Assembly (NCBI GenBank): GCA_963747555.1
Contig: CAVVFZ010000002.1
Span: 157,346 to 221,345 of the forward strand
Length of the DNA: 64,000 nucleotides
DNA from: DUZB01 sp963747555
GTDB taxonomy: Bacteria > Desulfobacterota > DSM-4660 > Desulfatiglandales > Desulfatiglandaceae
Reading direction: 5' to 3'
Shown here: positions 29,801 to 38,607 of the stretch, piece by piece
How the letters are laid out: every line of letters starts with the position of its first letter
Position numbering within the stretch: the stretch's first letter is position 1
Notes under the pieces: model-generated
Told to the model about the DNA's origin: nothing
The model's input: the letters and a program-made list of their open reading frames with translations, nothing else
Databases searched by the model: none
Program-made: the position numbers and the translations under genes

Positions 29801-29889
29801 GATTCGTGTATAACTTCGATTCCAGTTTACGGTTGCCGGTTGCCGATTACGGGGATAATGCTTTCAAATAGGCAATCCAGGGGAAAAGG

Positions 29890-30816
29890 TCAAGGGGTTT
29901 TCCTTGTGAATACCCGGATCAGTTCCTCAGCGTACCGGATCTCTTCCGGATGAATCCATTTTACTTCCGGATCGGCCCTGAACCAGGTTATCTGTCTCTT
30001 GGCATACCTGCGAGTATCCTGCTTCATGTTCTCCAGGGCTGCCTGATAGGACCATGTTCCCTGCAGATATTTTACGGCATGCCTGTATCCGATGGAGCCC
30101 ATGGTCTTAAGCCCGGGAGAATAGCCCATTTCCAACAGCTTTTCGGTTTCTTCAATCAGGCCGTTTTTAAACATCATTTCCGCCCTCTCATTGATCCGGT
30201 GGTACAGTCGGTCCCTGTCCCATTTCAGGCAGAATTTGAGGGTGTCCATGGTTTGCTGCCCGAATTGGTGTTCATTTCTGATTTCGGATGCCCTGCATTT
30301 TGTCAGTTGGAATAGTTCGAGGGCCCTGATGATCCGGAACTGATCGTTTGGATGAATCTTTTCAGCGCTAACCGGATCGAGCTCTTTCAACCTGGCGAAA
30401 AGGCTCTCTCCGCCATGTCTCTCCCATTCCCGTTTCAGCTCTTCTTTCAAGGCAGGGTCCGAAAGCGGCGCCGGGATAATTCCCCCAAGCAAGGTCTTTA
30501 TGTATAGTCCGGTTCCGCCCACGACAAAACAGGTATGCTTTCTGCGGCCAATCTCTTCGATTACGGAAAGCGCCAGTTTGCGGTAGATGGCCGCGTTGAA
30601 TTCTTCGTCAGGATTGACCACGTCGAGAAGATGGTGCGGGATTCCCTTTTTCTCTTCTTCCACAGGTTTTGCCGTACCGATATCCATTCCCCGGTAAACC
30701 TGCATGGAGTCGGCATTGACAATCTCACCGGAAAAGGCCGCGGCCAATTCCACGGAAAACGCCGTTTTTCCGCTGGCAGTGGGTCCTGCAATGACTACCA
30801 CAGTTTGCTCGGACAC
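29890..30816 (-). CDS. miaA: tRNA dimethylallyltransferase MiaA
   Basis: Adds a dimethylallyl group to A37 of tRNAs reading U-starting codons. 308 residues; P-loop GPTASGKTAF at residue 11, DSMQVYRGMDIGTAKP near 37, the dimethylallyl-PP binding VGGTGLYIK near 101 and the RRYAKRQITWFR motif near 270. Its start codon overlaps the last base of mutL, the usual mutL-miaA arrangement. Confidence 0.95.
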   Translation of the reverse strand: MSEQTVVVIAGPTASGKTAFSVELAAAFSGEIVNADSMQVYRGMDIGTAKPVEEEKKGIPHHLLDVVNPDEEFNAAIYRKLALSVIEEIGRRKHTCFVVGGTGLYIKTLLGGIIPAPLSDPALKEELKREWERHGGESLFARLKELDPVSAEKIHPNDQFRIIRALELFQLTKCRASEIRNEHQFGQQTMDTLKFCLKWDRDRLYHRINERAEMMFKNGLIEETEKLLEMGYSPGLKTMGSIGYRHAVKYLQGTWSYQAALENMKQDTRRYAKRQITWFRADPEVKWIHPEEIRYAEELIRVFTRKTP

Positions 30817-32541
30817 TACACCACCCTTTTGAACATCTTCTCAATTTCGTAATAGGAAAATTCTTTAACGATCGGCCTTCCATGCGGGCAGTTGGTGGGC
30901 AAATCCATCTCTTTAAGCTGGTCAATCAGCAGATCCATCTCTTCCATGCTCATTTTCTGCCCTGCGCGGATGGCGCCATGACATGCCATGACGGTGACGG
31001 CATCGTCCATAAATGTCGCAAAATCCACGGCACTGTCCTCTATCCGTGAGAGGAGTTCCGATACCATGGATGCCCAGTCAACGTCCTTCAAGAGGGCCGG
31101 AACAGCCCGCAAGAGAAAAGTATTCCCTCCAAAGTGATCCACCTCAAGACCAAAGGCCATCAGCTCTTTCCCTTTTTCCAGGGCCACGGTCTTCTCCTTG
31201 AACGAAAGTTCCATCTCAAATGGAATCAGCAGTGCCTGAATCTCCATGGAGGATGTCTCGAAGGCTCTTTTCAGATTTTCATACACCACTCTTTCGTGGG
31301 CCGCATGCTGATCCAACAGAAGGAGCCCCGCATCGGTCTGGCAGAGGATATATGTGCCCCCCAGTTGGCCGATGATCTGGATTTCCCTCTCTTGAAGGGA
31401 TTCTTTCACGGGGGTTTTGCTTTCCGGCAGGAGGGCCGCCTTCTCCTCTTTATAGACCCATTCGCCGTCCGCCACGGCGGCAAAGGGTGTCTGCACCCGG
31501 TAAACAGGTTCAAGACCCGATACACGCCGTTGAGAAGTCGTGGAGAAATCGGGGTTCGGGAGAGAGCATTTTTCCGATACCGCTTGAAACAGCCTGAAAG
31601 ATCTCCTGGGGGTTTCTGAAACGAACTTCCTGTTTGGTTGGATGAACGTTCACATCCACGAGGGATGGATCGATTTCAATGAAAATGACGGCCTGAGGAA
31701 ATCTGCCTTTCATCAGTCGCTGCCCGTATCCTTCCATCACCGCCTTTACAATGGAACGATCCCGTATGTTTCGAGCGTTGACATAGCAGAAAAGCCTGTC
31801 ACTTCGATTCCGCGTAACTTCAGGCGGCGCCGCAAAGAGTCTGATGGTAAAGCTGTCTCTTTCTTCAACCCCTTCCAAGATCATCCGGCTTGTTTCCCGG
31901 CCCATGATCGCGGAAAGCCGAAGGCGGGGATCATCGGAGGGCGGCAGGTTTAAAACGGTTCTGGACCCTTCTTCCAGCTTGAAATGAATGTGGGGGAAGG
32001 GCAGGGATACCCGCAGAAGAAGATCGGTGATCTGATTCTTCTCGGTTTGTTGAGAACGAAGGAATTTCTTTCTTCCGGGCACATTGAAAAATAGATCCTG
32101 AATGACCGTAATGGTTCCTGACGGCGCACCGGCTTCTTCGATGGAAAGCAGCTTGCCGCCGGAAATTCTGAGTCTGTGGCCTGTCAGGTGTTCTTTCGGG
32201 ACCGAGGTGATGTTCATGCGCGAGATGGAAGCCATGCTGGGAATCGCTTCTCCCCTGAAACCCAGGGATTTTACCTGCAGCAGATCCGAAGCCTCTCTCA
32301 CCTTGCTGGTGGCATGCCTTTCCACGCACAGGAGAAGGTCATCTCTGGACATCCCTTCGCCGTTATCGACTACTTTGATCAGCTTTTTCCCACCACCTTC
32401 GATTTGAATCGTTATTCGATCCGCTCCGGCATCAATGCTGTTGTCGATCAGCTCTCGAACAACTGAGGCGGGCCGGTCGATAATTTCACCAGCCGCAATC
32501 TGGATAGCTACTTTATCAGGGAGAATTCTGATTTTATTCAT
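30816..32541 (-). pseudogene. mutL: DNA mismatch repair protein MutL, frameshifted in the linker
   Basis: The N-terminal GHKL ATPase half (32541 down to 31510) is complete: IAAGEIIDRPASVVRELIDN, ELIDNSIDAGAD, DNGEGM and FRGEAIPSMASI. The C-terminal dimerisation half (from 31496 down) with LLLDQHAAHERV and ACHGAIRAGQKM is also complete. The two lie in different frames; the shift falls between about 31497 and 31560, in the variable linker. The rejoined protein would be about 570 residues, normal for MutL. It overlaps the genes on both sides by 1-4 bases. Either MutL is truncated to an ATPase fragment or a base was miscalled. Confidence 0.88.
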
Positions 32542-33401
32542 AGGGAAAGAAGTTCTTCGTCAACTTCAAAATGCCTTATATTACTTGATTTTCTAAAAGA
32601 CGTTGAAAAAGACCTTTTTCCTTTTGCAAGGAGGAGGTTCTGTCTGCCCATGGGATCATAATCCAGGCTTGGAGTAGTTTCCGGGCTTTTCAGGAAATCC
32701 TTGGAAAGGCTGCAGGATAGATCGACCATCAAGGCAAGATACTGGTGGAAATGTCTCCACCGATTGACTCTTGGTTCAAAGAACAGGTCCCGTTTGGAAT
32801 AAAGATAATCGGAGAATTTGACCGTGTTCGTAAAAAACTGTTTTCCGGTCTTCAGACTCCTTTGTCTCTTCCCCGCCACGAGTTTCAACAGGTCGTCGCA
32901 GATCTGGTGATCCATACACAGAACACCGTTGGCAATCTTTGTATAGCCTGTGCCTATCAGATAGTCAGACCGGATTTCCCAGAACAGGTGGCCCATTTTC
33001 CCTTTGCCGGGATGCAGGTTGAGCAAGTTTGGAATAAAGAAGTTGTGTGCGATAATATCCGCCGCCAGATGCGAAAGAAAACCGAGGGCATAAGAGGCCT
33101 CGCGTTCATCCTTCACCCCGGACAAGAGACGAAACCCCCCTTCCCAGGTATGGGGATTTTCCACTATTCTCTTTTTTCTCCCTTTTCCTATAAAAAAATC
33201 GGCCGAGAGGGAGCCATACATATATTCTATTGGAAAGGCGGTAATAATTCCGCCGATGGAAGAGAGAAGATATTTTGCGGAATCAAGAGCATTCAAGGCG
33301 ATAGCCGTATGAACACCGGGACCCCAGGCAAGCGCTTGGTCAATTCCTAAGAAGACCATCGCGGAAAAAACGGCTACAAAAAACACTCCTTTGATCAGCA
33401 T
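32538..33401 (-). CDS. Exported zinc-dependent phospholipase C-like protein
   Basis: Begins at 33401 (GAGAGA upstream); longer in-frame starts to 33470 lack a ribosome-binding site. A signal peptide (VFFVAVFSAMVFLGIDQALA) ends so that the mature protein would begin WGPGVHTAIAL, matching the N-terminal Trp and His zinc ligands of the zinc-dependent PLC fold. Further His/Asp pairs occur in GFLSHLAADIIAHNFF. A phospholipase or other phosphoesterase in the envelope is inferred. Its stop overlaps the mutL ATG by 4 bases. Confidence 0.72.
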   Translation of the reverse strand: MLIKGVFFVAVFSAMVFLGIDQALAWGPGVHTAIALNALDSAKYLLSSIGGIITAFPIEYMYGSLSADFFIGKGRKKRIVENPHTWEGGFRLLSGVKDEREASYALGFLSHLAADIIAHNFFIPNLLNLHPGKGKMGHLFWEIRSDYLIGTGYTKIANGVLCMDHQICDDLLKLVAGKRQRSLKTGKQFFTNTVKFSDYLYSKRDLFFEPRVNRWRHFHQYLALMVDLSCSLSKDFLKSPETTPSLDYDPMGRQNLLLAKGKRSFSTSFRKSSNIRHFEVDEELLSL

Positions 33402-33472
33402 TCTCTCTTTTTCCTTATTGGATTCCGAAGCGATTGAATCGCCTCCGTGGAATCGTTCATAAATGGACACCG

Positions 33473-33501
33473 ATTATGGTTTGATGTCGGTCCTTTGTCA
33501 A
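33473..33501 (-). promoter_or_regulatory. Promoter of the phospholipase-mutL-miaA operon
   Basis: TTGACA (33501-33496), 17 bases, CATAAT (33478-33473) on the minus strand. Predicted start near 33466, giving a leader of about 65 bases to the ATG at 33401. Confidence 0.7.
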
Positions 33502-33613
33502 TCGGTAGATGAGCAGTCCGTGCCCTATAATAATACTGATGATATCATATTTCCAGCCCGAGTGGCAACAGATGAATGAGAAGTTTAAAGAAAACCCTAT
33601 CAGGTCTGCTCAA

Positions 33614-33901
33614 CAGCAATTCTCATTATGGCTTTTTGCCTAAAACCGGCCATGGGGGTCTGTCTCAAAACGGCGCCAAAATCGATTGGTCATTCCATGG
33701 CACGGCGGTAAAGCTTCAAAATTTGGCTAAGATCAGACACCTGTAGAAGGAATCCCGTGCAAAAACCGTCTTACCGCCTGTTGTGTAATGTGAAAATGGA
33801 ATTATGCCTCTGCAAAAGGTGTCCGAAGCGGACCATTGGCGCCATTTCGAGACAGACCCCCATGGCCTCAGATTACAGAAAATCCATAATGAGAATTACT
33901 G
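33614..33901. mobile_element. 288-bp MITE with long imperfect inverted repeats and 9-bp target duplication
   Basis: The left end CAGCAATTCTCATTATGG matches the reverse of the right end CAGTAATTCTCATTATGG. Similarity extends inward for about 70 bp, including a second block GGCCATGGGGGTCTGTCTC on each arm. The direct repeat TCTGCTCAA flanks it at 33605-33613 and 33902-33910. No coding capacity is seen. The termini and duplication length resemble those of the IS at 53983-55729, suggesting that an IS of that family mobilised it. Confidence 0.85.
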
Positions 33902-34065
33902 TCTGCTCAATCCCCTACTTGATTTTTTGATAATTTCTGATATAGTTTCAAGCTGTTCATCGGTTATTGACGGCAGTATGGTCGCTGGATGCCGCATTTT
34001 TGTTCTGTTTATTGAACTTCTGGTTTAAAAGGCCTCGAACGCTGACCTTGAATAGGAAAGAATCC

Positions 34066-34806
34066 ATGGATCGTGAACCTATGGAAAACAGGGGCAAAGG
34101 GCATCGTGAAAGACTGCGACAAAAATTCTTGAACGGTGGGCTGGTGAGATTTACGGACGAGGAGGTGATCGAATTTCTGCTCACGCTGGGGACTCCGAGA
34201 GGAGATCAGAAACTGCCGGCACGGTCGGCCCTGCAGCAGTTCGGGTCCCTTTCAGCGGTTCTGTCCGCCCCTGTTGACAAACTCACTCAGATAAAGGGCA
34301 TAGGCGCCAAGAACGCCCTTTATTTAGCCCTTGTGCATCAGATCGCGGGGAGATACCTGAAAGACAATGCGGCAGGAAAGGCCTTTTTCAACTCTTCGAG
34401 GGCTATTTTCGATTACCTTTTTCATTCCATGAGGGATCTGAAAAGAGAGGTCTTCAAAGTACTCTACCTGAATCGAAAAAACGAACTCATTACCGACCAT
34501 GATCTCTTTAAGGGAAGTCTTACGGGCAGTGCCGTCTACCCGAGAGAGATCTTGACCCTGGCGCTTGAATACCGGGCCGCCGGCATGGTTTTTGTGCACA
34601 ATCATCCTTCCGGCGATCCAACCCCGTCACAAGAGGACAGCTCCCTGACCAGGGATCTCGTCTGGGCCGCAAAGCTTCTGACCATCCAGGTCCTTGATCA
34701 TATCATTATCGGAAAAAACAGGTACTATAGCTTTGCGGACGAGGGCTTTATAAAGCGGTTTTCAGACCAGTACGGAGAAAATTTCAGGGCTTCTTTAACC
34801 TCTTGA
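34066..34806 (+). CDS. radC: RadC family JAB-domain protein
   Basis: 247 residues from the ATG at 34066 (AGGAAAG upstream); the frame extends to 33967 but that part overlaps no known domain. An N-terminal helix-hairpin-helix region (LTQIKGIGAKNALYLAL) precedes the JAB/MPN metalloprotease-like domain with the signature HNHPSGDPTPSQED. Historically linked to DNA repair, but the biochemical role is unsettled. Followed by tRNA-Leu about 165 bp on. Confidence 0.9.
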   Translation: MDREPMENRGKGHRERLRQKFLNGGLVRFTDEEVIEFLLTLGTPRGDQKLPARSALQQFGSLSAVLSAPVDKLTQIKGIGAKNALYLALVHQIAGRYLKDNAAGKAFFNSSRAIFDYLFHSMRDLKREVFKVLYLNRKNELITDHDLFKGSLTGSAVYPREILTLALEYRAAGMVFVHNHPSGDPTPSQEDSSLTRDLVWAAKLLTIQVLDHIIIGKNRYYSFADEGFIKRFSDQYGENFRASLTS

Positions 34807-34970
34807 CATGCCGGTAAAAGTGGTAAACTTAGGAATCAGCGGAAAGGATTCGTCACGACCTTTAAGACCGAATGTTCCTTTCATCGGAATGGGTCGAAAT
34901 GGGTAAATTTGGATGGTTCCTTTTCGTTTCTTTTATGGTTCCATACTGTTTTGTGTGAACCTTTCCCACT

Positions 34971-35055
34971 GCGAGAGTGGCGGAACTGGTAGACGCGCTG
35001 GACTTAGGATCCAGTGGGGTTTCCTGTAGGGGTTCGACTCCCCTCTCTCGCACCA
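34971..35055 (+). tRNA. tRNA-Leu(TAG)
   Basis: 85-base class II tRNA with encoded CCA. Acceptor GCGAGAG pairs with CTCTCGC; anticodon loop CTTAGGA gives TAG; a variable arm follows the anticodon stem; T-arm GGGGTTCGACTCCCC. Confidence 0.95.
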
Positions 35056-35095
35056 AAGCGGGCATGACTCTTCGTGTATCTATAAGAAATGCCCC

Positions 35096-35123
35096 TTGAT
35101 AACGGGAAAATCCATGTTATTTT
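35096..35123 (+). promoter_or_regulatory. Probable promoter of tig
   Basis: TTGATA, 16 bases, TATTTT. The predicted transcript starts near 35130, about 100 bases before the tig ATG. Confidence 0.5.
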
Positions 35124-35229
35124 GTAGGTGTATGAGGAAAATATCTGGTAACAGGCCAATGGACCCGGAACACCCGGATGAACGCTTAAAGAAGTTAAGA
35201 AAGGCATTGCCGTATAGAAGAGGAGAACG

Positions 35230-36531
35230 ATGAAAACAAGTTTGGAGGAAATAAGCCCTGTCAAGAAAAAAGTGGTTGTGGAAATAGATTCCAGCGAGGT
35301 TGACAAAAAACTGAATCAATCCTTCGCGACTATCGGCAAGAAGGCCAAGATCCCCGGTTTCCGACCCGGCAAAATCCCCAGAAAAATCCTTGAATCCTAT
35401 TTTGGAAGCCAGGTCATAGATGATGTAACCAGAGATTTGATCAGTGAATCTTTCCCCAAAGCCATCGATGAGGTCAATTCGTTCCCGCTCGGCCAGCCGG
35501 TTCTTGAAAAGGACATTGTTAAACCGGGGCAGAATTTCAAGTATTCAGCGATCATTGAGGTGCGCCCTCAATTTGAAGTAAAGGATTATTCGGGAGTGGA
35601 AGTCCAGAAGGAAAAATGGTCTCTTGACGAAAAACAGGTGGAAGAAGAACTTACCCGCATTCGAGAATCGCACGGAAAATTGAATCCAGTGGAAGGAAGG
35701 CCTGCCAGAGAGGGGGATCACGTTATTCTGGAGTATGTGGAGCTGGTGGACGGAAATCCCGTAGAAGAAACCAAGGCCTCCAATCAGATGATGCTTATCG
35801 GTCGAAACGATCTTCACCCAAGCTTCGATGAGGCTCTGGTTGGTCTCAACAAGGGGGAAGAAACACAAATTGGAGTGGATTTTGCCGAGGATCATCCCAA
35901 TAAGAAGTGGGCAGGGAAGAAAGTGATTTTCAAAGTCCAGGTATCCGATGTGAAAGAGCTCGAACTTCCCGAATTAAACGATGAATTCGCTCAAAAACTG
36001 AGCCCTGAATTCAAAACGTTGGATATCCTTAAAGAGGAGATAAGAAAATCTTTAACGGCCAGGGAAGAAAAAAGGGTGGATTCGCAATTAAAGGAAAGGC
36101 TCTTAGACAAGATCGCGGAAGGGCTGAACATCGAGCTTCCGCAGGTCATGGTGGATTCCGAAACGGACGCCTACCTTGAGCGATTTAAAATGAATGTGCG
36201 CGGCACCGGTGGCTCACTGGAGAAGCTGGGGATTCCTGAACAGAAATTGCGGGAAAATTTCGAACCCATGTCCCGAAAAAGGGTTAAAGAGATTTTGATG
36301 CTGTCTCAGATAGCCAAGCAGGAAAAGATAGATTTGACGGAAGAAGATGTGGGGGAGGGGTTTAAGGAAATTGCAGAGAGTATGGGACAAGAACCTGAAA
36401 CGGTAAAAAAATTCTATGAGTCGAAAGGTCTTATGGATTCCTTGAAGGACCAGTTCCTGGAGGAAAAGGTATTGAGATATCTTGTTGAACATGGTAATGT
36501 TACAGAAGTGGAAAGAGAGGCTCTTTCTTGA
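35230..36531 (+). CDS. tig: Trigger factor
   Basis: Ribosome-associated chaperone and peptidyl-prolyl isomerase of 433 residues. The N-terminal ribosome-binding signature GFRPGKIPRK is at residues 43-52. The FKBP-type domain covers roughly residues 150-240 (GDHVILEYVELVDG, then the LVGLNKGEE segment), and the C-terminal arm is helical. RBS AGAGGAGAACG precedes the ATG. First of the conserved tig-clpP-clpX-lon proteostasis block; no lesions. Confidence 0.96.
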   Translation: MKTSLEEISPVKKKVVVEIDSSEVDKKLNQSFATIGKKAKIPGFRPGKIPRKILESYFGSQVIDDVTRDLISESFPKAIDEVNSFPLGQPVLEKDIVKPGQNFKYSAIIEVRPQFEVKDYSGVEVQKEKWSLDEKQVEEELTRIRESHGKLNPVEGRPAREGDHVILEYVELVDGNPVEETKASNQMMLIGRNDLHPSFDEALVGLNKGEETQIGVDFAEDHPNKKWAGKKVIFKVQVSDVKELELPELNDEFAQKLSPEFKTLDILKEEIRKSLTAREEKRVDSQLKERLLDKIAEGLNIELPQVMVDSETDAYLERFKMNVRGTGGSLEKLGIPEQKLRENFEPMSRKRVKEILMLSQIAKQEKIDLTEEDVGEGFKEIAESMGQEPETVKKFYESKGLMDSLKDQFLEEKVLRYLVEHGNVTEVEREALS

Positions 36532-36662
36532 TGAATTCGAAAAAAGCGAAACCATCAAGTTAGATGTGTCATATTTTACAATTGAAGATTTTATAATATC
36601 TTATACATGCATTAAAACCTGAAATATAAAACCTCTTGCAAAGAGGAGGATAGATAAACTTT

Positions 36663-37262
36663 ATGTTAATACCGATGGTAATAGAACAATCCAGCCGTGG
36701 AGAACGGGCCTATGATATTTATTCCAGGCTCTTAAAAGACAGAATTATCTTTTTGGGCTCCGACGTTCATGATGATATGGCCAATACCATAATAGCCCAG
36801 ATGTTGTTTCTTGAATCTGAAGACCCTGAAAAAGAGATCAGTCTTTACCTCAATTCTCCGGGCGGCTCCGTAACTGCCGGGCTCGCGCTCTATGACACCA
36901 TGCAATATATTGGACCGGACGTCGCTACAATTTGCATGGGACAGACCTCAAGTATGGCGGCGATTCTTCTGGCGGCGGGAACAAAAGGAAAAAGATATGC
37001 CCTTCCCAACTCCCGGATCATGATCCATCAGCCGTTGGGCGGCGCCCAGGGACAGGCAACGGACATAGACATCCAGGCCAGGGAAATCCTGAAAACAAGA
37101 GAGAACATTAACCAGATTCTCGCCAAGCACACCGGACAGGACATAGAAAAGATCCGGAAAGATACGGATCGTGATTTCTTTATGACCTGCGAGGAAGCAA
37201 AGGCCTATGGAATCATAGATAAAATTATCAACAAGAGAGAAATTCAAAAAAAATCAGAATGA
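36663..37262 (+). CDS. clpP: ATP-dependent Clp protease proteolytic subunit ClpP
   Basis: Serine peptidase of 199 residues. Starts MLIPMVIEQSSRGERAYDIY as in most ClpP; AGGAGG at 36644-36649 lies 13 bases upstream. The catalytic Ser is in GQTSSMAAILLAAG near residue 98, the His in IMIHQPLGG near 122 and the Asp near 172 (DTDRDFFM). It forms the 14-mer chamber that works with ClpX 95 bp downstream. Confidence 0.97.
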   Translation: MLIPMVIEQSSRGERAYDIYSRLLKDRIIFLGSDVHDDMANTIIAQMLFLESEDPEKEISLYLNSPGGSVTAGLALYDTMQYIGPDVATICMGQTSSMAAILLAAGTKGKRYALPNSRIMIHQPLGGAQGQATDIDIQAREILKTRENINQILAKHTGQDIEKIRKDTDRDFFMTCEEAKAYGIIDKIINKREIQKKSE

Positions 37263-37356
37263 GAACCCCCGTTTTAACCTGTACCCCTTTCCGGACTGGC
37301 TGCAGGGACGTTTTTTGCATGCCTGGTATAGGTTTTGAACAACACAGTGAGGTATT

Positions 37357-38607
37357 ATGGGTAAAAATAATTCTTCCAATGACGATCTGCTCTGCTCCTT
37401 TTGCGGTAAAAGTCAGGACGAAGTAAAAAAGCTTATTGCCGGACCATCCGTGTACATCTGTGATGAGTGCATCCAGCTGTGCAATGAAATCATTGCTGAG
37501 GAATATTCCGAAGAAGAAAAAAATGATTCCAGCGGATTATTGAAGCCTGTCGAGATCAAGGAGATTCTTGATCAGTATGTGATTGAACAGGATCGCCCAA
37601 AGAAGGTACTCTCTGTTGCCGTCCATAATCATTATAAGCGAATTGCCACCAAGGTGGACATGGAAGGCATAGAGATAGAAAAAAGCAACATCCTCCTCAT
37701 CGGACCTACCGGATCCGGCAAAACCCTCTTGGCTCAGACTCTCGCCAAGATCCTGAAGGTTCCCTTTACCATAGCCGATGCAACAACCCTTACCGAGGCC
37801 GGCTATGTGGGCGAGGATGTGGAAAATATTATTTTAAGTCTGGTTCAGACGGCTGATTACGATGTGGAATCCGCTTGCAAGGGTATTGTCTATATAGATG
37901 AAATCGACAAAATTGCGCGAAAATCCGATAGCCCCTCCATCACGCGAGACGTTTCTGGAGAAGGAGTCCAGCAGGCCCTCTTGAAAATCATAGAAGGCAC
38001 CATGGCCAATGTCCCTCCCAAGGGCGGGCGGAAACATCCTCAACAGGATTTTGTGAAAGTGGACACAAAAAATATCCTTTTCATCTGCGGGGGAACCTTC
38101 AACGGTCTCACGGACATTATCAGCAGAAGGATCGGAAGTAAGTTGATGGGATTTGAAGCGGACATCAAGGGTGCGGCAAGGGATATGGATCTGAGCAAAA
38201 TTCTATCCCTCGTTCAGCCTGAAGATCTCATTAAGTTCGGAATGATCCCTGAATTCATTGGAAGGATCCCTGTTATCGCAACGCTCAATGAGCTTAGCCT
38301 TGAAGCCCTGGTACGCATTTTGACGGAACCGAAAAATGCCCTTGTGAAACAGTACAAGAAGATGTTTGAACTGGAAAACGTCGAACTGAAATTTACCGAT
38401 GAGGTATTGAGGACCATTGCACAGGATGCCGTCAAAAGGAAATCGGGAGCACGCGGCTTGAGAGCGATTCTTGAATCCGTCATGTTGGATATCATGTACG
38501 ACATCCCCTCTTCTACCGATGTGAGGGAATGCATCATCAACCAGGAAGTCGTGGTGAAAGGCGAATCACCTTTGCTCCTTTACACAAATCAGGCCACCTA
38601 TGGATAA
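37357..38607 (+). CDS. clpX: ATP-dependent Clp protease ATPase subunit ClpX
   Basis: AAA+ unfoldase, 416 residues. The N-terminal zinc-binding domain has CSFCGKSQ and CDECIQLCNE; Walker A GPTGSGKT near 113, Walker B VYIDEIDKI near 177; sensor and C-terminal domain RKSGARGLRAI near 368. It recognises tagged substrates for ClpP. The last 8 bases overlap the lon start. Confidence 0.97.
   Translation: MGKNNSSNDDLLCSFCGKSQDEVKKLIAGPSVYICDECIQLCNEIIAEEYSEEEKNDSSGLLKPVEIKEILDQYVIEQDRPKKVLSVAVHNHYKRIATKVDMEGIEIEKSNILLIGPTGSGKTLLAQTLAKILKVPFTIADATTLTEAGYVGEDVENIILSLVQTADYDVESACKGIVYIDEIDKIARKSDSPSITRDVSGEGVQQALLKIIEGTMANVPPKGGRKHPQQDFVKVDTKNILFICGGTFNGLTDIISRRIGSKLMGFEADIKGAARDMDLSKILSLVQPEDLIKFGMIPEFIGRIPVIATLNELSLEALVRILTEPKNALVKQYKKMFELENVELKFTDEVLRTIAQDAVKRKSGARGLRAILESVMLDIMYDIPSSTDVRECIINQEVVVKGESPLLLYTNQATYG

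Noticed and set aside
31497..31560. Programmed frameshift in mutL
   Set aside because: No slippery heptamer or downstream structure is apparent at the junction, and MutL homologues use one frame.
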